DNA of 64,000 nt from Methanoregula sp. GTDB lineage: Archaea > Halobacteriota > Methanomicrobia > Methanomicrobiales > Methanospirillaceae. Positions 9,906-18,617 of this stretch are shown piece by piece. The stretch covers positions 62,001-126,000 of the forward strand of contig JBAZQB010000006.1 of assembly GCA_041645435.1 (NCBI GenBank). The letters are read 5' to 3'. Below the pieces are notes generated by a model. That model searched no databases. It saw only the letters and a program-made list of their open reading frames with translations, and was not told the DNA's origin. The first letter of the stretch is position 1; the number at the start of each line of letters is the position of its first letter. The position numbers and the translations under genes are program-made.

Positions 9906-9943
9906 TTAAAAAAAATCCCGGCAGGGGAATCTCCCCTCTGCCC
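9906..9943 (-). terminator. Hairpin plus T-tract between convergent genes
   Basis: On the minus strand GGCAGAGGGGA pairs with TCCCCTGCC around a short loop, with a GGGGA/TCCCC core, and is followed by ATTTTTTTT. It sits just after the stop of the 33-residue minus-strand reading frame and just after cdc48 on the other strand, so it can serve both. The order stem then T-run favours the minus-strand transcript. Confidence 0.55.
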
Positions 9944-9957
9944 GTGTTCCTATCGCA

Positions 9958-10059
9958 TTACTTCGGGCTGGTGCCCCGGTCTTCCATGTGGTCGAGGACC
10001 CGGTCCCATACGACAAGAAGCCCGGGGATGATCATGTAGGCGAGCAGTGAAGGATCCAT
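9958..10059 (-). CDS. Candidate 33-residue membrane-associated peptide
   Basis: A short frame, ATG at 10059 to TAA, encoding a peptide that starts MDPSLLAYMIIPGLLVVWD and ends in a charged tail (DHMEDRGTSPK). Residues 4-18 could form one short membrane helix. No Shine-Dalgarno is visible, but leaderless starts are common in archaea. A hairpin with a T-tract follows the stop on the same strand, and the hydrophobic/charged partition is gene-like. It lies in the otherwise empty 240 bp after cdc48. I cannot name a family. Conservation in related genomes would be needed to accept it. Confidence 0.4.
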   Translation of the reverse strand: MDPSLLAYMIIPGLLVVWDRVLDHMEDRGTSPK

Positions 10060-10140
10060 CGCGTTTGTCGCAAAAATGCAATAATTCTGCAAAATAAAAA
10101 AAAGATCTATTAAAGTAAAAGATAATTCACAGATTAGTCA

Positions 10141-10863
10141 ATGAAATTACCATTTTTTTTCCTGGTTTTCCTTGTTGTGGTAATAACATATCCGGTATCC
10201 GCCCTCCACCTGTCATCGTCTACCGTTGATCCATGGGGACCTGTTACTCCCGGCACACCAGTCACTGCAAATTTTGAGATTGATGCAACGAATTTCCTGC
10301 TGCGTGATGATCTCCAGTTTTTTACTCAGCTGGAGAATCAGACCTGGACATACACGATCATTGTGGGAGGCATCGAGTCACCCAAACCCTCACAAGAGGG
10401 TCGGGTCTTCACAATACCCGGATCTGAACTCGGATCTGTTGGATATGAGTCACCGTATGAGAAAGTTCCGGCTCCAACAGTCTCTGTACGTTGTACCCTT
10501 ACGGGGACAGCTCCCGGGGTGAAGCAAACAACGTCGAAGATACTATTTCTTGTGCAGGTGCTTGATTCATACTCGCGATGTCTGACGACTCCCCGTATTG
10601 AACGCACCGTAATCGTGATTGCCCAGGATGCTGTCCCTACCCCCTTCCCGGCAAAGCTTTCGGATGCAGTGACACCGGTTACACCGGCTCCTGCTATGGG
10701 GAACTCAGGGAATATTTCACCAGGAACCCGGTCTACGGAAAGGACACCGGTAAAATCAGAAAATCGATGGTCAGAAGAACAGGATAAAAAACAGGCTGAT
10801 CAAAACAGTTCTCTGGACCAGATCATCCAGATGTTCAAGAATTTTTTCGGGATGACATCCTGA
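10141..10863 (+). CDS. Secreted protein of unknown function
   Basis: A 240-residue protein with a clear signal peptide (hydrophobic residues 4-20, then VSALHLSSS). A beta-rich domain of about 135 residues follows (TPVTANFEIDATNFL through RTVIVIAQD), then a low-complexity Thr/Pro/Ser linker at about 160-205. The C-terminus is a charged amphipathic helix (SSLDQIIQMFKNFFG). The domain resembles the small extracellular proteins that are abundant in Methanomicrobiales, but I do not recognise a named family. No membrane anchor or lipobox is seen, so release or attachment through the C-terminal helix are both possible. Confidence 0.8.
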   Translation: MKLPFFFLVFLVVVITYPVSALHLSSSTVDPWGPVTPGTPVTANFEIDATNFLLRDDLQFFTQLENQTWTYTIIVGGIESPKPSQEGRVFTIPGSELGSVGYESPYEKVPAPTVSVRCTLTGTAPGVKQTTSKILFLVQVLDSYSRCLTTPRIERTVIVIAQDAVPTPFPAKLSDAVTPVTPAPAMGNSGNISPGTRSTERTPVKSENRWSEEQDKKQADQNSSLDQIIQMFKNFFGMTS

Positions 10864-10976
10864 TACTATGGGGATCGCTGGTCATTTTTTAGATACGGGA
10901 TCAAATGCAGTCATAATTTTAAAAACAATTCCATTTGACTGCTCCCTAAATATCATTCAAGTTATTTCCCTTATTC

Positions 10977-11468
10977 ATTTTCTCCGACGTGATCGCACCA
11001 TCTGGCACCAATGTCCCTTCCCATCGCATTTCTCCTCTCAAATGACCTGAAATGGGGTGGCAGAAAACACAGACCAACCGGAGCCCGCTAAATTGCACGG
11101 TCGAATTCTGTTTTAAACACGTATTTTCGAAAAATAATCGATTAAATTGATATTTTCTGTGAGCGTTGGCACCTTTTCCATTGGAGCCGGAAAATGGATA
11201 CAAAAAAGGGCAAACGGAGCCCGCAACGGGCCCGGAATAGATCATCTCCGGACCTGAACAATGGCCCGGAGTCCCACTCTGTCCGACATGAAACGGACCC
11301 CCTGTTTATGCAAATACTCCAGGAGTTTTCGATTAAACAGGGCCTCATTTTCACAATAACGGAGTCCATTTTGGCGAGTTACGGAAATCAGAGCCCGTAA
11401 AATGCCCGGAACAGGGGGTTTTTCGATCGGAGTTAACCCGGTTTTTGTGAGTGGGGGAAAATGCCACA
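10977..11468 (+). repeat. Dispersed element A, copy 1
   Basis: About 490 bp beginning TTTCTCCGACGTGATC and ending near GGGGGAAAATG. It is one of four copies in the window (others 43511-43993, 51359-51840, and 62236-62717 on the minus strand). Internal stems include CCCTGTTT/AAACAGGG around a conserved ACTCCAGGAGTTTT loop, GCCCG/CGGGC, CTCCGG/CCGGAG, and a copy-specific GTCCG/CGGAC. Several short frames are open on both strands, but none is conserved as protein in all copies. It ends 150 bp before the AlbA_2 gene on the same strand. It occupies most of the 750-bp gap after the secreted-protein gene. Confidence 0.85.
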
Positions 11469-11617
11469 ATCCTGGAGATCTGGCTAAAAGTATTCATGCG
11501 ATTTCGGCAAAAGCAAATCTGTTTTTTGTTTTGCGTAGCAGTACCGGAAAAACCGCATAATACTATTTTTATGTGGCGGCATCTAACAACCGGACTAAGA
11601 TGCATGTATAGAATACC

Positions 11618-13024
11618 ATGAACTCAGGACTGCCAGCGATGAAATATCAGGAATCTGAAATGATAGAGCTCAAAGCTTCCCTTGCTGAGCTGGATGCCGC
11701 TCTTGTCGATATCTGCGCATTACTGAATCACCGGGGCGGCAAACTTTACTTTGGTGTGAAACCTGATGGTTGTGTTATCGGGCTCACCGTCGCCGATTCC
11801 ACATTCCTGAAGGTTTCCCAGAAAGTACGGCAGAAACTCAAACCCGAGATCATACCGGAAATTAAGGAGCGGGCTGATGGTGGCAAATCTATCATTGAAG
11901 TGATCATCAGCGAGGGTACTCACAAGCCCTATTTTGTTGACGGGGTTGCATACATCCGAAGCGGCAGCGAGAGCGTGAAGATGCCTCCGGATGTACTTTC
12001 CCGCCTTATTATGGAGCAGCATGGATATGCCTGGGACCGTGACATCTGTGCGGGCGCCAGCTTGCATGATATCGATCCCGCTCTTGTGAAATCTTACCTA
12101 TCCAGGGCCTTGCAGGTCCGGCATATCGATCTCGACCCGGACACGCCAGTAGAGACCGCTCTTGAATCGCTCGAACTACTCAAAGAGGGAAGACTTACCA
12201 ATGCCGCGATCCTTCTCTTTGGCAGGAATCCGCAGAAGTTTGTTGATCAGGCAGAGATCCGCTGCGCAAAATTCCGGGGCGATGATGTTACCCAGCCATA
12301 CTCGAACATGAAGGTCATCCGTGGTGCGATTGTTGCCCAGATTGATCAGACCGAACAGTTCATCCGGGACAATATCGCAAAAGCCGCATGGATCCCAAAG
12401 GAAAAATTCGAGCGGGAAGAGTCCTGGGAGTATCCGCCGGATGCCTTCCGCGAGGCGGTCATCAACGCGGTCTGCCACCGGGACTACCAGTCATCGGGGA
12501 ACGTGCAGGTCAGCATCTTTTCAAACTCGCTGGAGATTCTCAATCCCGGGCTCCTACCGTCAACGCTCACTATCGAATCGCTGAAACGGCGGCACAGTTC
12601 GAAGCCGAGGAACCGGCTCATAGCAGAGACGCTCTTTAAGATCAAGTACATCGAAAAGTTTGGCTCCGGCACGACAAAGATGATCCGTGTCTGCCGGGAG
12701 CGTGGGGTGCCGGAACCGGAGTTTTTAGAGCAGGACGAGGATTTCATGGTGACGTTCCGGCGCTCTTCTGTGAATGTTCTTCTCGATCAGCCTCAGCTGT
12801 TGAACGAGCGGCAGAAGCAGGCGATTGAGTACCTGAAGATTCATGAATCGATCACGACTCTGGAATACGTGAACCACATCCGCTGCCACGAACGGACGGC
12901 ACGCAAGGATCTGGCGGAACTGATAAGGCTCAATGTGGTTGTTAAGGTGGGAATGGGGAAGCTTACCCGGTATGTCATCCATGCCGGCTTCCGTTATTTT
13001 CCCGTAGCGGATGGGTCCCGGTAA
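11618..13024 (+). CDS. AlbA_2 (Schlafen-like) ATP-binding regulator
   Basis: A 468-residue protein of the type often labelled RecG-like transcriptional regulator. Residues 8-125 form the AlbA_2/Schlafen nucleic-acid domain (ESEMIELKAS, ICALLNHRGGKLYFGVKPDG, AYIRSGSES). Residues 240-370 form a HATPase_c_4-type module (PPDAFREAVINAVCHRDYQ, LEILNPGLLPS, EKFGSGTTKMI). The C-terminal 80 residues form a winged helix (ITTLEYVNHIRCHERTARKDL). Roles in DNA or RNA binding and in defence islands are known for the family. The exact function is not known. The gene follows repeat element A and precedes DUF2283 and the MntA/HepT pair. A second in-frame ATG at 11639 gives a more family-like N-terminus. Confidence 0.85.
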   Translation: MNSGLPAMKYQESEMIELKASLAELDAALVDICALLNHRGGKLYFGVKPDGCVIGLTVADSTFLKVSQKVRQKLKPEIIPEIKERADGGKSIIEVIISEGTHKPYFVDGVAYIRSGSESVKMPPDVLSRLIMEQHGYAWDRDICAGASLHDIDPALVKSYLSRALQVRHIDLDPDTPVETALESLELLKEGRLTNAAILLFGRNPQKFVDQAEIRCAKFRGDDVTQPYSNMKVIRGAIVAQIDQTEQFIRDNIAKAAWIPKEKFEREESWEYPPDAFREAVINAVCHRDYQSSGNVQVSIFSNSLEILNPGLLPSTLTIESLKRRHSSKPRNRLIAETLFKIKYIEKFGSGTTKMIRVCRERGVPEPEFLEQDEDFMVTFRRSSVNVLLDQPQLLNERQKQAIEYLKIHESITTLEYVNHIRCHERTARKDLAELIRLNVVVKVGMGKLTRYVIHAGFRYFPVADGSR

Positions 13025-13111
13025 GCGAAATTTTTTTCGTGAAAATGGAATTTTCTTTGAGTTTTTAAGAAATAAGGTATAACCTGCCTTTAATTTGAGG
13101 CCCGCCCGGCA

Positions 13112-13240
13112 TTCCGGCATGGTTCCGGCACGTTCCGGCATAATAAGAAGGGCCTGTCATTGACACTGTGCGATGGATTGAGCCTTTTTAGAAGAACGAC
13201 GGCAGAATTCTTGAGATCGTTCCGGCATGGTTCCGGCACG
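13112..13240. repeat. Two identical 21-bp repeats (13112-13132, 13220-13240)
   Basis: A 21-bp unit built of two TTCCGGCA half-units (TTCCGGCATGG followed by TTCCGGCACG) occurs twice with 87 bp between. Extra TTCCGGCATAATA and GTCCGGTATTATGCCG text flanks the copies. The second copy ends ten bases from the stop of the DUF2283 gene. It could be an operator, a protein-binding array or a minor repeat. The 225 bp between the AlbA_2 and DUF2283 genes, which converge here, otherwise hold nothing I recognise. Confidence 0.6.
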
Positions 13241-13249
13241 AGTCCGGTA

Positions 13250-13450
13250 TTATGCCGATTCGATCATCACGGTTTTCAGGCTGGCTGCGGGAACCCGCTC
13301 CGATATCCTGAGAAGCTCTATCCCGACAAGATTATTCTGGTCGTCATAATCCAGGATCACACCGGGCTTCACCTCTTCCGAGTCATGGATACGGGCATCG
13401 GAAAGGCGCATATACAGCGCATCGGCCTCTTTGTCAACGGTCACTTTCAT
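13250..13450 (-). CDS. DUF2283 domain protein
   Basis: A 66-residue protein that is a complete DUF2283 domain (DKEADALYMRLSD at the start, GVILDYDDQNNLVGIELLRIS in the middle). This family is commonly the downstream partner of a small DUF4258 protein in toxin-antitoxin-like pairs. Here the expected partner is reduced to a short in-frame tail just upstream. An AGGAG Shine-Dalgarno lies 9 bases before the ATG at 13450. It is in line behind the MntA/HepT genes and may be read from the same transcript. Confidence 0.85.
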   Translation of the reverse strand: MKVTVDKEADALYMRLSDARIHDSEEVKPGVILDYDDQNNLVGIELLRISERVPAASLKTVMIESA

Positions 13451-13503
13451 GGCTGCACTCTCCTGTCAAAGAACACCGTGATCACCCGCAGAAATTGGAC
13501 TCC
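13447..13503 (-). pseudogene. Possible DUF4258-like C-terminal remnant
   Basis: The 54 bp between hepT and the DUF2283 gene contain an open tail reading GVQFLRVITVFFDRRVQP and ending in a TGA that overlaps the DUF2283 start (ATGA). The LRVITVFFDRR text resembles the C-terminus of DUF4258 proteins, which normally precede DUF2283 genes with exactly this overlap. The rest of the gene is missing, replaced by hepT. The identification rests on a few residues and on gene order. Confidence 0.35.
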
Positions 13504-13504
13504 C

Positions 13505-13855
13505 TCATTTCCTCGCTTCTTCGCTTTTGATGATATGCCGGATCTCTTTCTTCAGACCGGGAAGTTTGTTTGTAGCATTGTCCCAGAGAATCGTATCTTT
13601 GATACCGAAATAAACGTGGGTGATGACGTCGCGGAACCCGGCAATCTTCTTCCAGTCCGTATCAGGGTATCGCTCCTTGAGCTCGTCCGGGAGTTTCTTT
13701 ATGGCTTCGCCGATCACCTGAAAATTCCTGATTACTGCGTCCCTGCGCCGGCGATCCCCGGAAAATTCTTCGCATGATATCCCGGTGGTGTCCTCTTCAA
13801 TATTACCGATCGATTCAAGGATATCATCGAGGCACTGGAGTGCGGTTCTACGCAT
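13505..13855 (-). CDS. hepT: HepT-type HEPN ribonuclease toxin
   Basis: A 116-residue DUF86/HepT protein. The active-site motif Rx4HxY is Arg75-Asp-Val-Ile-Thr-His80-Val-Tyr82. The family text IGEAIKKLPDELKERYPDTDW is present. HepT is an mRNA or tRNA-targeting HEPN RNase that is kept inactive by its MntA nucleotidyltransferase partner, which AMPylates the Tyr of this motif in studied systems. The start overlaps the end of mntA by 8 bp, the usual coupling in type VII systems. Confidence 0.92.
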   Translation of the reverse strand: MRRTALQCLDDILESIGNIEEDTTGISCEEFSGDRRRRDAVIRNFQVIGEAIKKLPDELKERYPDTDWKKIAGFRDVITHVYFGIKDTILWDNATNKLPGLKKEIRHIIKSEEARK

Positions 13856-14132
13856 ACACGACCTCGCCGAGAATATAGGGTTTCAGCCGTTTTTTGATCG
13901 CACCTTTCATGATGAGATCAACCTTGCGCCCGAAGAGATCTTCGAGATAGAATTTACAATCCATATAGTTGTCGAATGTCTCTTGTCCCCTGCGGAAGGA
14001 TACGAGGACATCCACATCGCTCTCTGGTCGCTCTTCTCCCCGTATGAATGAGCCAAAAATGCCGATTGCTGCAATACCGAACCGCTTCTTCAGTTCAGGT
14101 TCGTGTTGACGGAGGAGACTGAGTGCATCCAT
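13848..14132 (-). CDS. mntA: MntA-type nucleotidyltransferase antitoxin
   Basis: A 94-residue minimal nucleotidyltransferase. The GSx10DxD motif is complete: Gly27-Ser28 then Asp39-Val-Asp41 in GSFIRGEERPESDVD. In MntA/HepT pairs this enzyme adds AMP to the HepT toxin and neutralises it. Length and order (antitoxin first, 8-bp overlap with the toxin) are typical. Upstream on this strand is a repeat-bearing gap rather than another gene, so the pair probably has its own promoter. Confidence 0.92.
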   Translation of the reverse strand: MDALSLLRQHEPELKKRFGIAAIGIFGSFIRGEERPESDVDVLVSFRRGQETFDNYMDCKFYLEDLFGRKVDLIMKGAIKKRLKPYILGEVVYA

Positions 14133-14253
14133 AGTTTCTGTACGTGAGAGTTTGTGTGTTCCTTACTATTAATGCATTGACGGTACCCGGTTTTATCAGG
14201 AATACTGATTTTTTACGCCTACGAGCCCTGAGAACTTCTAAAACGGGGGTCAA

Positions 14254-14292
14254 GGGGGCGCCCCCCGTGGGATGCCTCCCCCTCTGGGGGAG
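14254..14292. other. GC-rich hairpins in the mntA / atpD gap
   Basis: GGGGGCGCCCCC at 14254-14265 is a perfect palindrome, and CTCCCCC-TCT-GGGGGAG at 14276-14292 is a 7-bp stem with a three-base loop. No T-run follows either stem directly. They look like the GC-rich heads of dispersed elements seen elsewhere in the window rather than terminators. The 350-bp gap 14133-14485 holds these, element E copy 1 and a poly-T tract, and no gene. Confidence 0.55.
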
Positions 14293-14298
14293 AGAGAG

Positions 14299-14385
14299 GT
14301 TCACCATCGCTTCTGTCGCAAAAGGAATCGATTGCCCCGGATAATTTTTTCAAACGCAATCGTGATCGCGGCAAATTTTTTTAAT
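14299..14385 (+). repeat. Dispersed element E, copy 1
   Basis: An AT-rich motif built on CCGGATAATTTTTT followed by CAAacGCAATCGTGATC. It matches 51925-52015 on the same strand and 61788-61832 on the other strand. Similarity to the second copy extends leftward through GGTTCACC-ATCGC, although that part is diverged. No frame or terminal repeat is seen. It may be the decayed tail of a larger element. Confidence 0.55.
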
Positions 14386-14416
14386 AGCCCGGTCAAAATT
14401 TTATCTCGTTCCGATT

Positions 14417-14446
14417 AAAAAATAAAAAACAAAGTCCATTAAAAAT
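14417..14446 (-). terminator. Poly-T terminator of the ATP synthase operon
   Basis: On the minus strand, about 40 bp after the atpD stop, the sequence reads TTTTTAATGG-ACTTTG-TTTTTTATTTTTTAATC. U-rich tracts of this sort end transcription in archaea without a needed stem. No further gene is co-oriented closely behind it. Confidence 0.5.
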
Positions 14447-14485
14447 CTGCAATCGAAATCCGGTCACCGCACACGAGAGCCGGAC

Positions 14486-15148
14486 TCACACCGCCGCGTC
14501 CTGTTTCTCCTTTGCTTTCTTCTTCTTCCGTTCAAGAATACTCTTGACCTTCTTTAACCGGAACAGGTCCTCGCGTTCCCGCTCCTCGATCGCGTTCTTG
14601 ATGTACTTCGCCTGGCTCTTGAGCTCGGGGATCAGGATCTGTTCCAGTGCATTGACCCGCCGGCGGTTCATCTGGATCTCTGCCCCCAGCCGCCGCATGG
14701 CAGTCTCGGTCTCGGCAAGCTGGATAAGCAGATCCAGTTCCGCTTCAAACCGCTCGGCAGTCTCATCTATTCTCCCGCTCGTGGAGATGATCCCGTACCC
14801 CCGTTCCAGCATGCTCTTGGATATGCGTTTCTTCTCAATCACGGGAACCGGGACACCCATGATGTTCTTTCCCGTAATATCAACCGTAATTGATCTTCGC
14901 GTAGCAAACGAAGCCGACTTGAGCGTGACCGGATCATCGACTGCCTGTGCGATCATCAGGGCGAGATCTGCTTCCCTGGAGATCAGTTCCAGTTCATCGC
15001 GTGAGTTCGATACCGTGTTGAGGATCTTGAAAAACTCCTGGATGAGCGCATCCATCTTCTCCCGCAGGAGGTCCCTGCCCTGCTCTGCAAGCTTGATCTG
15101 GGATTTCTTCCGCATCAGCTCCATCCGGGTAGGCTTGACCTGCTCCAT
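14486..15148 (-). CDS. atpD: A-type ATP synthase subunit D
   Basis: 220 residues, the central-stalk coiled-coil subunit D of the archaeal ATP synthase. PTRMELMRKKSQIKLAEQG at the start and the C-terminal NRRRVNALEQILIPEL motif are diagnostic, followed by a Lys-rich tail. A longer frame reaches 15316, but its extra 56 residues are out-of-frame atpB sequence. The ATG at 15148 lies one base after the atpB stop. It is the last gene of the K-E-C-F-A-B-D operon. Confidence 0.95.
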   Translation of the reverse strand: MEQVKPTRMELMRKKSQIKLAEQGRDLLREKMDALIQEFFKILNTVSNSRDELELISREADLALMIAQAVDDPVTLKSASFATRRSITVDITGKNIMGVPVPVIEKKRISKSMLERGYGIISTSGRIDETAERFEAELDLLIQLAETETAMRRLGAEIQMNRRRVNALEQILIPELKSQAKYIKNAIEEREREDLFRLKKVKSILERKKKKAKEKQDAAV

Positions 15149-15149
15149 A

Positions 15150-16556
15150 TCAGCCTCCGCCCGTTTCCTGGTGCTGGGGGTGGTATTTTTTGATATATTC
15201 CCGTTTGATCCGCTTGAGCTCGTCCTCGGGAAGCATGGCAAACAGGTCCCACGCGATCCTGAATGTCTCTTCGATCGACCGGTCGTCATCTCCCTGCGAG
15301 ATGAACTGTTTCTCAAACCCGTCTGCTAACTTCAGATATTTTTTATCCAGTTCGGTCAGGGCTTCCTCCCCGACGATTGCGACGAGCCGGCGCAGGTCAC
15401 GGCCGTATGCATAGGAGGCGTACAGCTGGTCAGCAACCCCCCGGTGATCTTCGCGGGTCTTGCCGGGACCGATCCCTAAGTTCATGAGCCGGGAGAGGCA
15501 GGGGAGGGCATCAACCGGCGGATCTGCACCCCGGCGGAAGAGATCCCGGGACAAGACGATCTGCCCCTCGGTGATATAGCCGGTGAGATCGGGTACCGGG
15601 TGGGTGATATCATCGTCCGGCATCGTCAGGATCGGGAGCTGGGTGATCGACCCGCTCTTTCCTTTCAGCCTGCCGGCCCGCTCGTAAATCGAGGAGAGAT
15701 CCGTATACATGTAGCCGGGATAGCCCCGCCGGCCGGGCACTTCTTCCCGGGCAGTTGAGATCTCCCGGAGGGCTTCGCAGTAGTTGATCATGTCGGTAAG
15801 GATCACGAGCACGTGCAGGTTGTGGGTGAACGCGAGGAACTCTGCAACCGTCAGCCCGCATCGCGGGGCTGCAAGCCGCTCCACCGTGGGATCATCGGCG
15901 AGATTCATGAAAAAGACCACCCGTTCGAGCGCTCCCGTCCGCTCAAAGTCCCGCATGAAGAAGGATGCCTCCTTGTGGGTGATGCCCATCGCAACAAAGA
16001 CCACGGCAAACTTCTCGCCCTCACCCCGGACTTTTGCCTGCCGTGCGATCTGGGCTGCAAGTTTGCTTGCCGGAAGGCCGGAGCCGGAGAAGATCGGCAG
16101 TTTTTGTCCCCGTACAAGCGTGTTGAGCCCGTCAATGGCCGACATGCCGGTCTGGATAAAGTCCGCCGGTTTGTCCCGCGCGGAGGGGTTGATGGGCGTG
16201 CCGGCGATATCGAGAACCGCCTCCGGTATGATCTCCGGCCCGCCGTCCCGGGCTTTTCCCACTCCGCTGAACACCCGGCCCAGCATATCCAGAGAGACAT
16301 TGATCCGTGCGGGTTCACCGGTGAACCGGACGGTGGTTGCCGTTGTGTCAATGCCCCGGGTACCTTCATACACCTGGATGACCGCATGATCTTCGGAGAT
16401 GTCGAGCACCTGCCCGGTCCGTTCCTCCCCATCCCGCAGGGTGATCCGGACGATCTCGCCAAACGATGCACCTTTGACACTATTGACAAAGATGAGGGGA
16501 CCCGAGACATAATCGATCGTCTTGTACTCTTTTGTTACCAGCGAAACGGGCTTCAT
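15150..16556 (-). CDS. atpB: A-type ATP synthase subunit B
   Basis: 468 residues, the regulatory (non-catalytic) B subunit that alternates with A in the soluble head. It starts [18 protein letters not shown]. As in other B subunits there is no canonical P-loop, but [19 protein letters not shown] is present. The signatures [17 protein letters not shown] and [20 protein letters not shown] are present. Its ATG overlaps the atpA stop by 4 bp, so A and B are translationally coupled. Confidence 0.97.
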   Translation of the reverse strand: MKPVSLVTKEYKTIDYVSGPLIFVNSVKGASFGEIVRITLRDGEERTGQVLDISEDHAVIQVYEGTRGIDTTATTVRFTGEPARINVSLDMLGRVFSGVGKARDGGPEIIPEAVLDIAGTPINPSARDKPADFIQTGMSAIDGLNTLVRGQKLPIFSGSGLPASKLAAQIARQAKVRGEGEKFAVVFVAMGITHKEASFFMRDFERTGALERVVFFMNLADDPTVERLAAPRCGLTVAEFLAFTHNLHVLVILTDMINYCEALREISTAREEVPGRRGYPGYMYTDLSSIYERAGRLKGKSGSITQLPILTMPDDDITHPVPDLTGYITEGQIVLSRDLFRRGADPPVDALPCLSRLMNLGIGPGKTREDHRGVADQLYASYAYGRDLRRLVAIVGEEALTELDKKYLKLADGFEKQFISQGDDDRSIEETFRIAWDLFAMLPEDELKRIKREYIKKYHPQHQETGGG

Positions 16557-18292
16557 CGTTCCACCTCCAGAGACATCAGCTGCTTATCGATTTCACCAAT
16601 CATGTCCCGGATAAGGTTGATCTCCTGGATCTCCTTCATCCGCCCGATATCGGCCTTTAAGGAAAGACCCTGCACCTGTTTGAGCGTGATGCCCCGGTTC
16701 ATCCCTTCGATCACGCTGGCATAGTAGGTCATGATCACCTTGAGCATCAGGTACTGTTTTTCTATGGGACAGAAGGAGTCCGTATCGCTATACGCGCTCT
16801 GCTGGAGGAAGTCCTCGCGGATCATCCTCGTAACATCAAGGATCGCTTTCTCGCTCTCCGGCAGGGCATCGGGACCCACCAGCTGGACGATCTCCTGCAG
16901 CTCGACTTCCTTTTGCAGCAGGTACATGGATTTTTCCCGCAGCTCCCGCCAGTCGGGGGCCACATTTGTCGTGTACCAGTCACCGATGCTGTCAAGGTAC
17001 AGCGAGTAACTCTTGATCCAGTTCACCGAGGGGAAATGCCGGCGGTATGCAAGGTTGGTATCCAGTGCCCAGAAGGTCCCGACCACCCGCAGCGTGTTCT
17101 GCGTGATCGGTTCGGAGAAGTCCCCCCCGGGGGGTGACACGGCCCCGACAACCGTGATGGAACCATTCCGTTCTCCCGAACCCAGGCATACGACCCTGCC
17201 CGCCCGTTCATAAAAGGCAGACAGCCGGGTGGCAAGATACGCAGGATAACCCTCTTCACCGGGCATCTCCTCGAGCCGTCCTGATACTTCCCGCAGGGCC
17301 TCGCCCCACCGCGAGGTGGAGTCCGCCATCAGGGCCACATCATATCCCATATCCCGGAAATATTCTGCAATCGTGATCCCCGTATAGATTGAGGCTTCAC
17401 GGGCAGCGACCGGCATGTTGGAGGTGTTTGCGATGAGGATCGTCCGCTGGATAAGGGGGAGATTGGTCCGCGGGTCCACCAGTTCGGGAAACTCTTCGAG
17501 CACATCGGTCATCTCGTTGCCCCGTTCACCGCACCCGATATACACTACCACCTGCGTATCAGACCATTTGGCAAGCGTCTGCTCAGATACCGTCTTTCCG
17601 GTCCCGAACCCGCCCGGGATCATCGCTGTCCCACCCTTGGTTACCGGAAAGATGCAGTCAAAGACCCGCTGGCCGGTGATCAGCGGCAGGACCGGATCCA
17701 GTTTTTTCTGGTGCGGCCGGGGAATCCTGACCGGCCAGACCTGCATCATGGAGAGGTTGATGGTGGAATTGAGAGTGCATATGGTATCTTCCACCGTGAA
17801 CTGACCGCTCCGGATATCGGTGACGGTTCCGGACACATGGTGCGGGACCAAGATACGGTGCTCGAAATGGAATTCCCGCACGGTGCCTAAAATATCGCCG
17901 GTAGTTACCGTATCACCGGTTTTGACGGCAGGAACAAACTCCCATTTTTTTTCACGGTTGAGCCCCGGGGCCGATATACCGCGGGCAATAAAATCCCCAC
18001 TGAGTTTCAGGAGTACCGGCAGCGGGCGCTGTACCCCGTCGTAGATGGAGGAAAGGAGCCCGGGGCCGAGTTCTACTGACAGGGGGTTTTCCGTATTTTC
18101 AACAGGCTCTCCAATCGTCAGACCGGTCGTGTCTTCATAGACCTGGATGACCGCATCGTCCCCCTCAAGGCGGATGATCTCCCCCCGGAGTGCCTCTTCT
18201 CCCACCTTGACCACGTCATACATTTTTGACCATTTCATATCACGGGCAATGATGACGGGTCCGGAAATTCTTGAAATGGTTCCTGTAATCAT
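16553..18292 (-). CDS. atpA: A-type ATP synthase catalytic subunit A
   Basis: 579 residues, the ATP-hydrolysing or ATP-forming A subunit. The P-loop is GGFGTGKT at 227-234. The usual motif in this subunit is GPFGSGKT, so both the second Gly and the Thr are local variants. [19 protein letters not shown] and [24 protein letters not shown] flank the active site. The A-specific non-homologous region is present near 110-180. A 4-bp gap separates it from atpF upstream. No intein is present, unlike in some archaeal atpA genes. Confidence 0.97.
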   Translation of the reverse strand: MITGTISRISGPVIIARDMKWSKMYDVVKVGEEALRGEIIRLEGDDAVIQVYEDTTGLTIGEPVENTENPLSVELGPGLLSSIYDGVQRPLPVLLKLSGDFIARGISAPGLNREKKWEFVPAVKTGDTVTTGDILGTVREFHFEHRILVPHHVSGTVTDIRSGQFTVEDTICTLNSTINLSMMQVWPVRIPRPHQKKLDPVLPLITGQRVFDCIFPVTKGGTAMIPGGFGTGKTVSEQTLAKWSDTQVVVYIGCGERGNEMTDVLEEFPELVDPRTNLPLIQRTILIANTSNMPVAAREASIYTGITIAEYFRDMGYDVALMADSTSRWGEALREVSGRLEEMPGEEGYPAYLATRLSAFYERAGRVVCLGSGERNGSITVVGAVSPPGGDFSEPITQNTLRVVGTFWALDTNLAYRRHFPSVNWIKSYSLYLDSIGDWYTTNVAPDWRELREKSMYLLQKEVELQEIVQLVGPDALPESEKAILDVTRMIREDFLQQSAYSDTDSFCPIEKQYLMLKVIMTYYASVIEGMNRGITLKQVQGLSLKADIGRMKEIQEINLIRDMIGEIDKQLMSLEVER

Positions 18293-18296
18293 ACCA

Positions 18297-18617
18297 TCAC
18301 CTCTTCAACACGATATTATACCCGATTGCTTTTCTCAGGAGCCGTTCGATATACGTCCTCCGGTCAACCTCTTTGGACTTGGAGGGGATCGGGATAATGA
18401 GCGGCCGGTGCATCTTCTCAATCCTGTCCATCAGTTTCTCATCTAAAGAGAGCATGAACTCTTCATTCACCGCCACAATACCGATATCGTCCTTGTACAG
18501 CAGCGGAGGGATCACTTTCCGGGCTTCGTCCATGGTTCCCGCTTCAAGGACCTCCACGCCGGCAAGCCGGAATCCTGAAGCACGATCCCGATCGGTAACA
18601 ACCACGAATTTAAACAT
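18297..18617 (-). CDS. atpF: A-type ATP synthase subunit F
   Basis: 106 residues, the small central-stalk F subunit with its Rossmann-like fold. It starts [35 protein letters not shown] and [12 protein letters not shown] are typical, followed by a C-terminal helix that can enter the head. It overlaps atpC by 8 bp and precedes atpA by 4 bp. Confidence 0.95.
   Translation of the reverse strand: MFKFVVVTDRDRASGFRLAGVEVLEAGTMDEARKVIPPLLYKDDIGIVAVNEEFMLSLDEKLMDRIEKMHRPLIIPIPSKSKEVDRRTYIERLLRKAIGYNIVLKR

Noticed and set aside
11142..11369. A 75-codon minus-strand frame inside element A, also open at 51522-51749 and 62328-62555
   Set aside because: Length is equal in three copies, but residues change freely at variable loop bases, the fourth copy has an early stop, and other frames are open too. 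Stem conservation explains it better.
13112..13240. Short repeats as a CRISPR array
   Set aside because: Only two full units, no regular spacer length, and no cas genes in the window.
14486..15316. Longer atpD start at 15316
   Set aside because: The extra 56 residues are atpB in another frame. The ATG at 15148 matches the family N-terminus.
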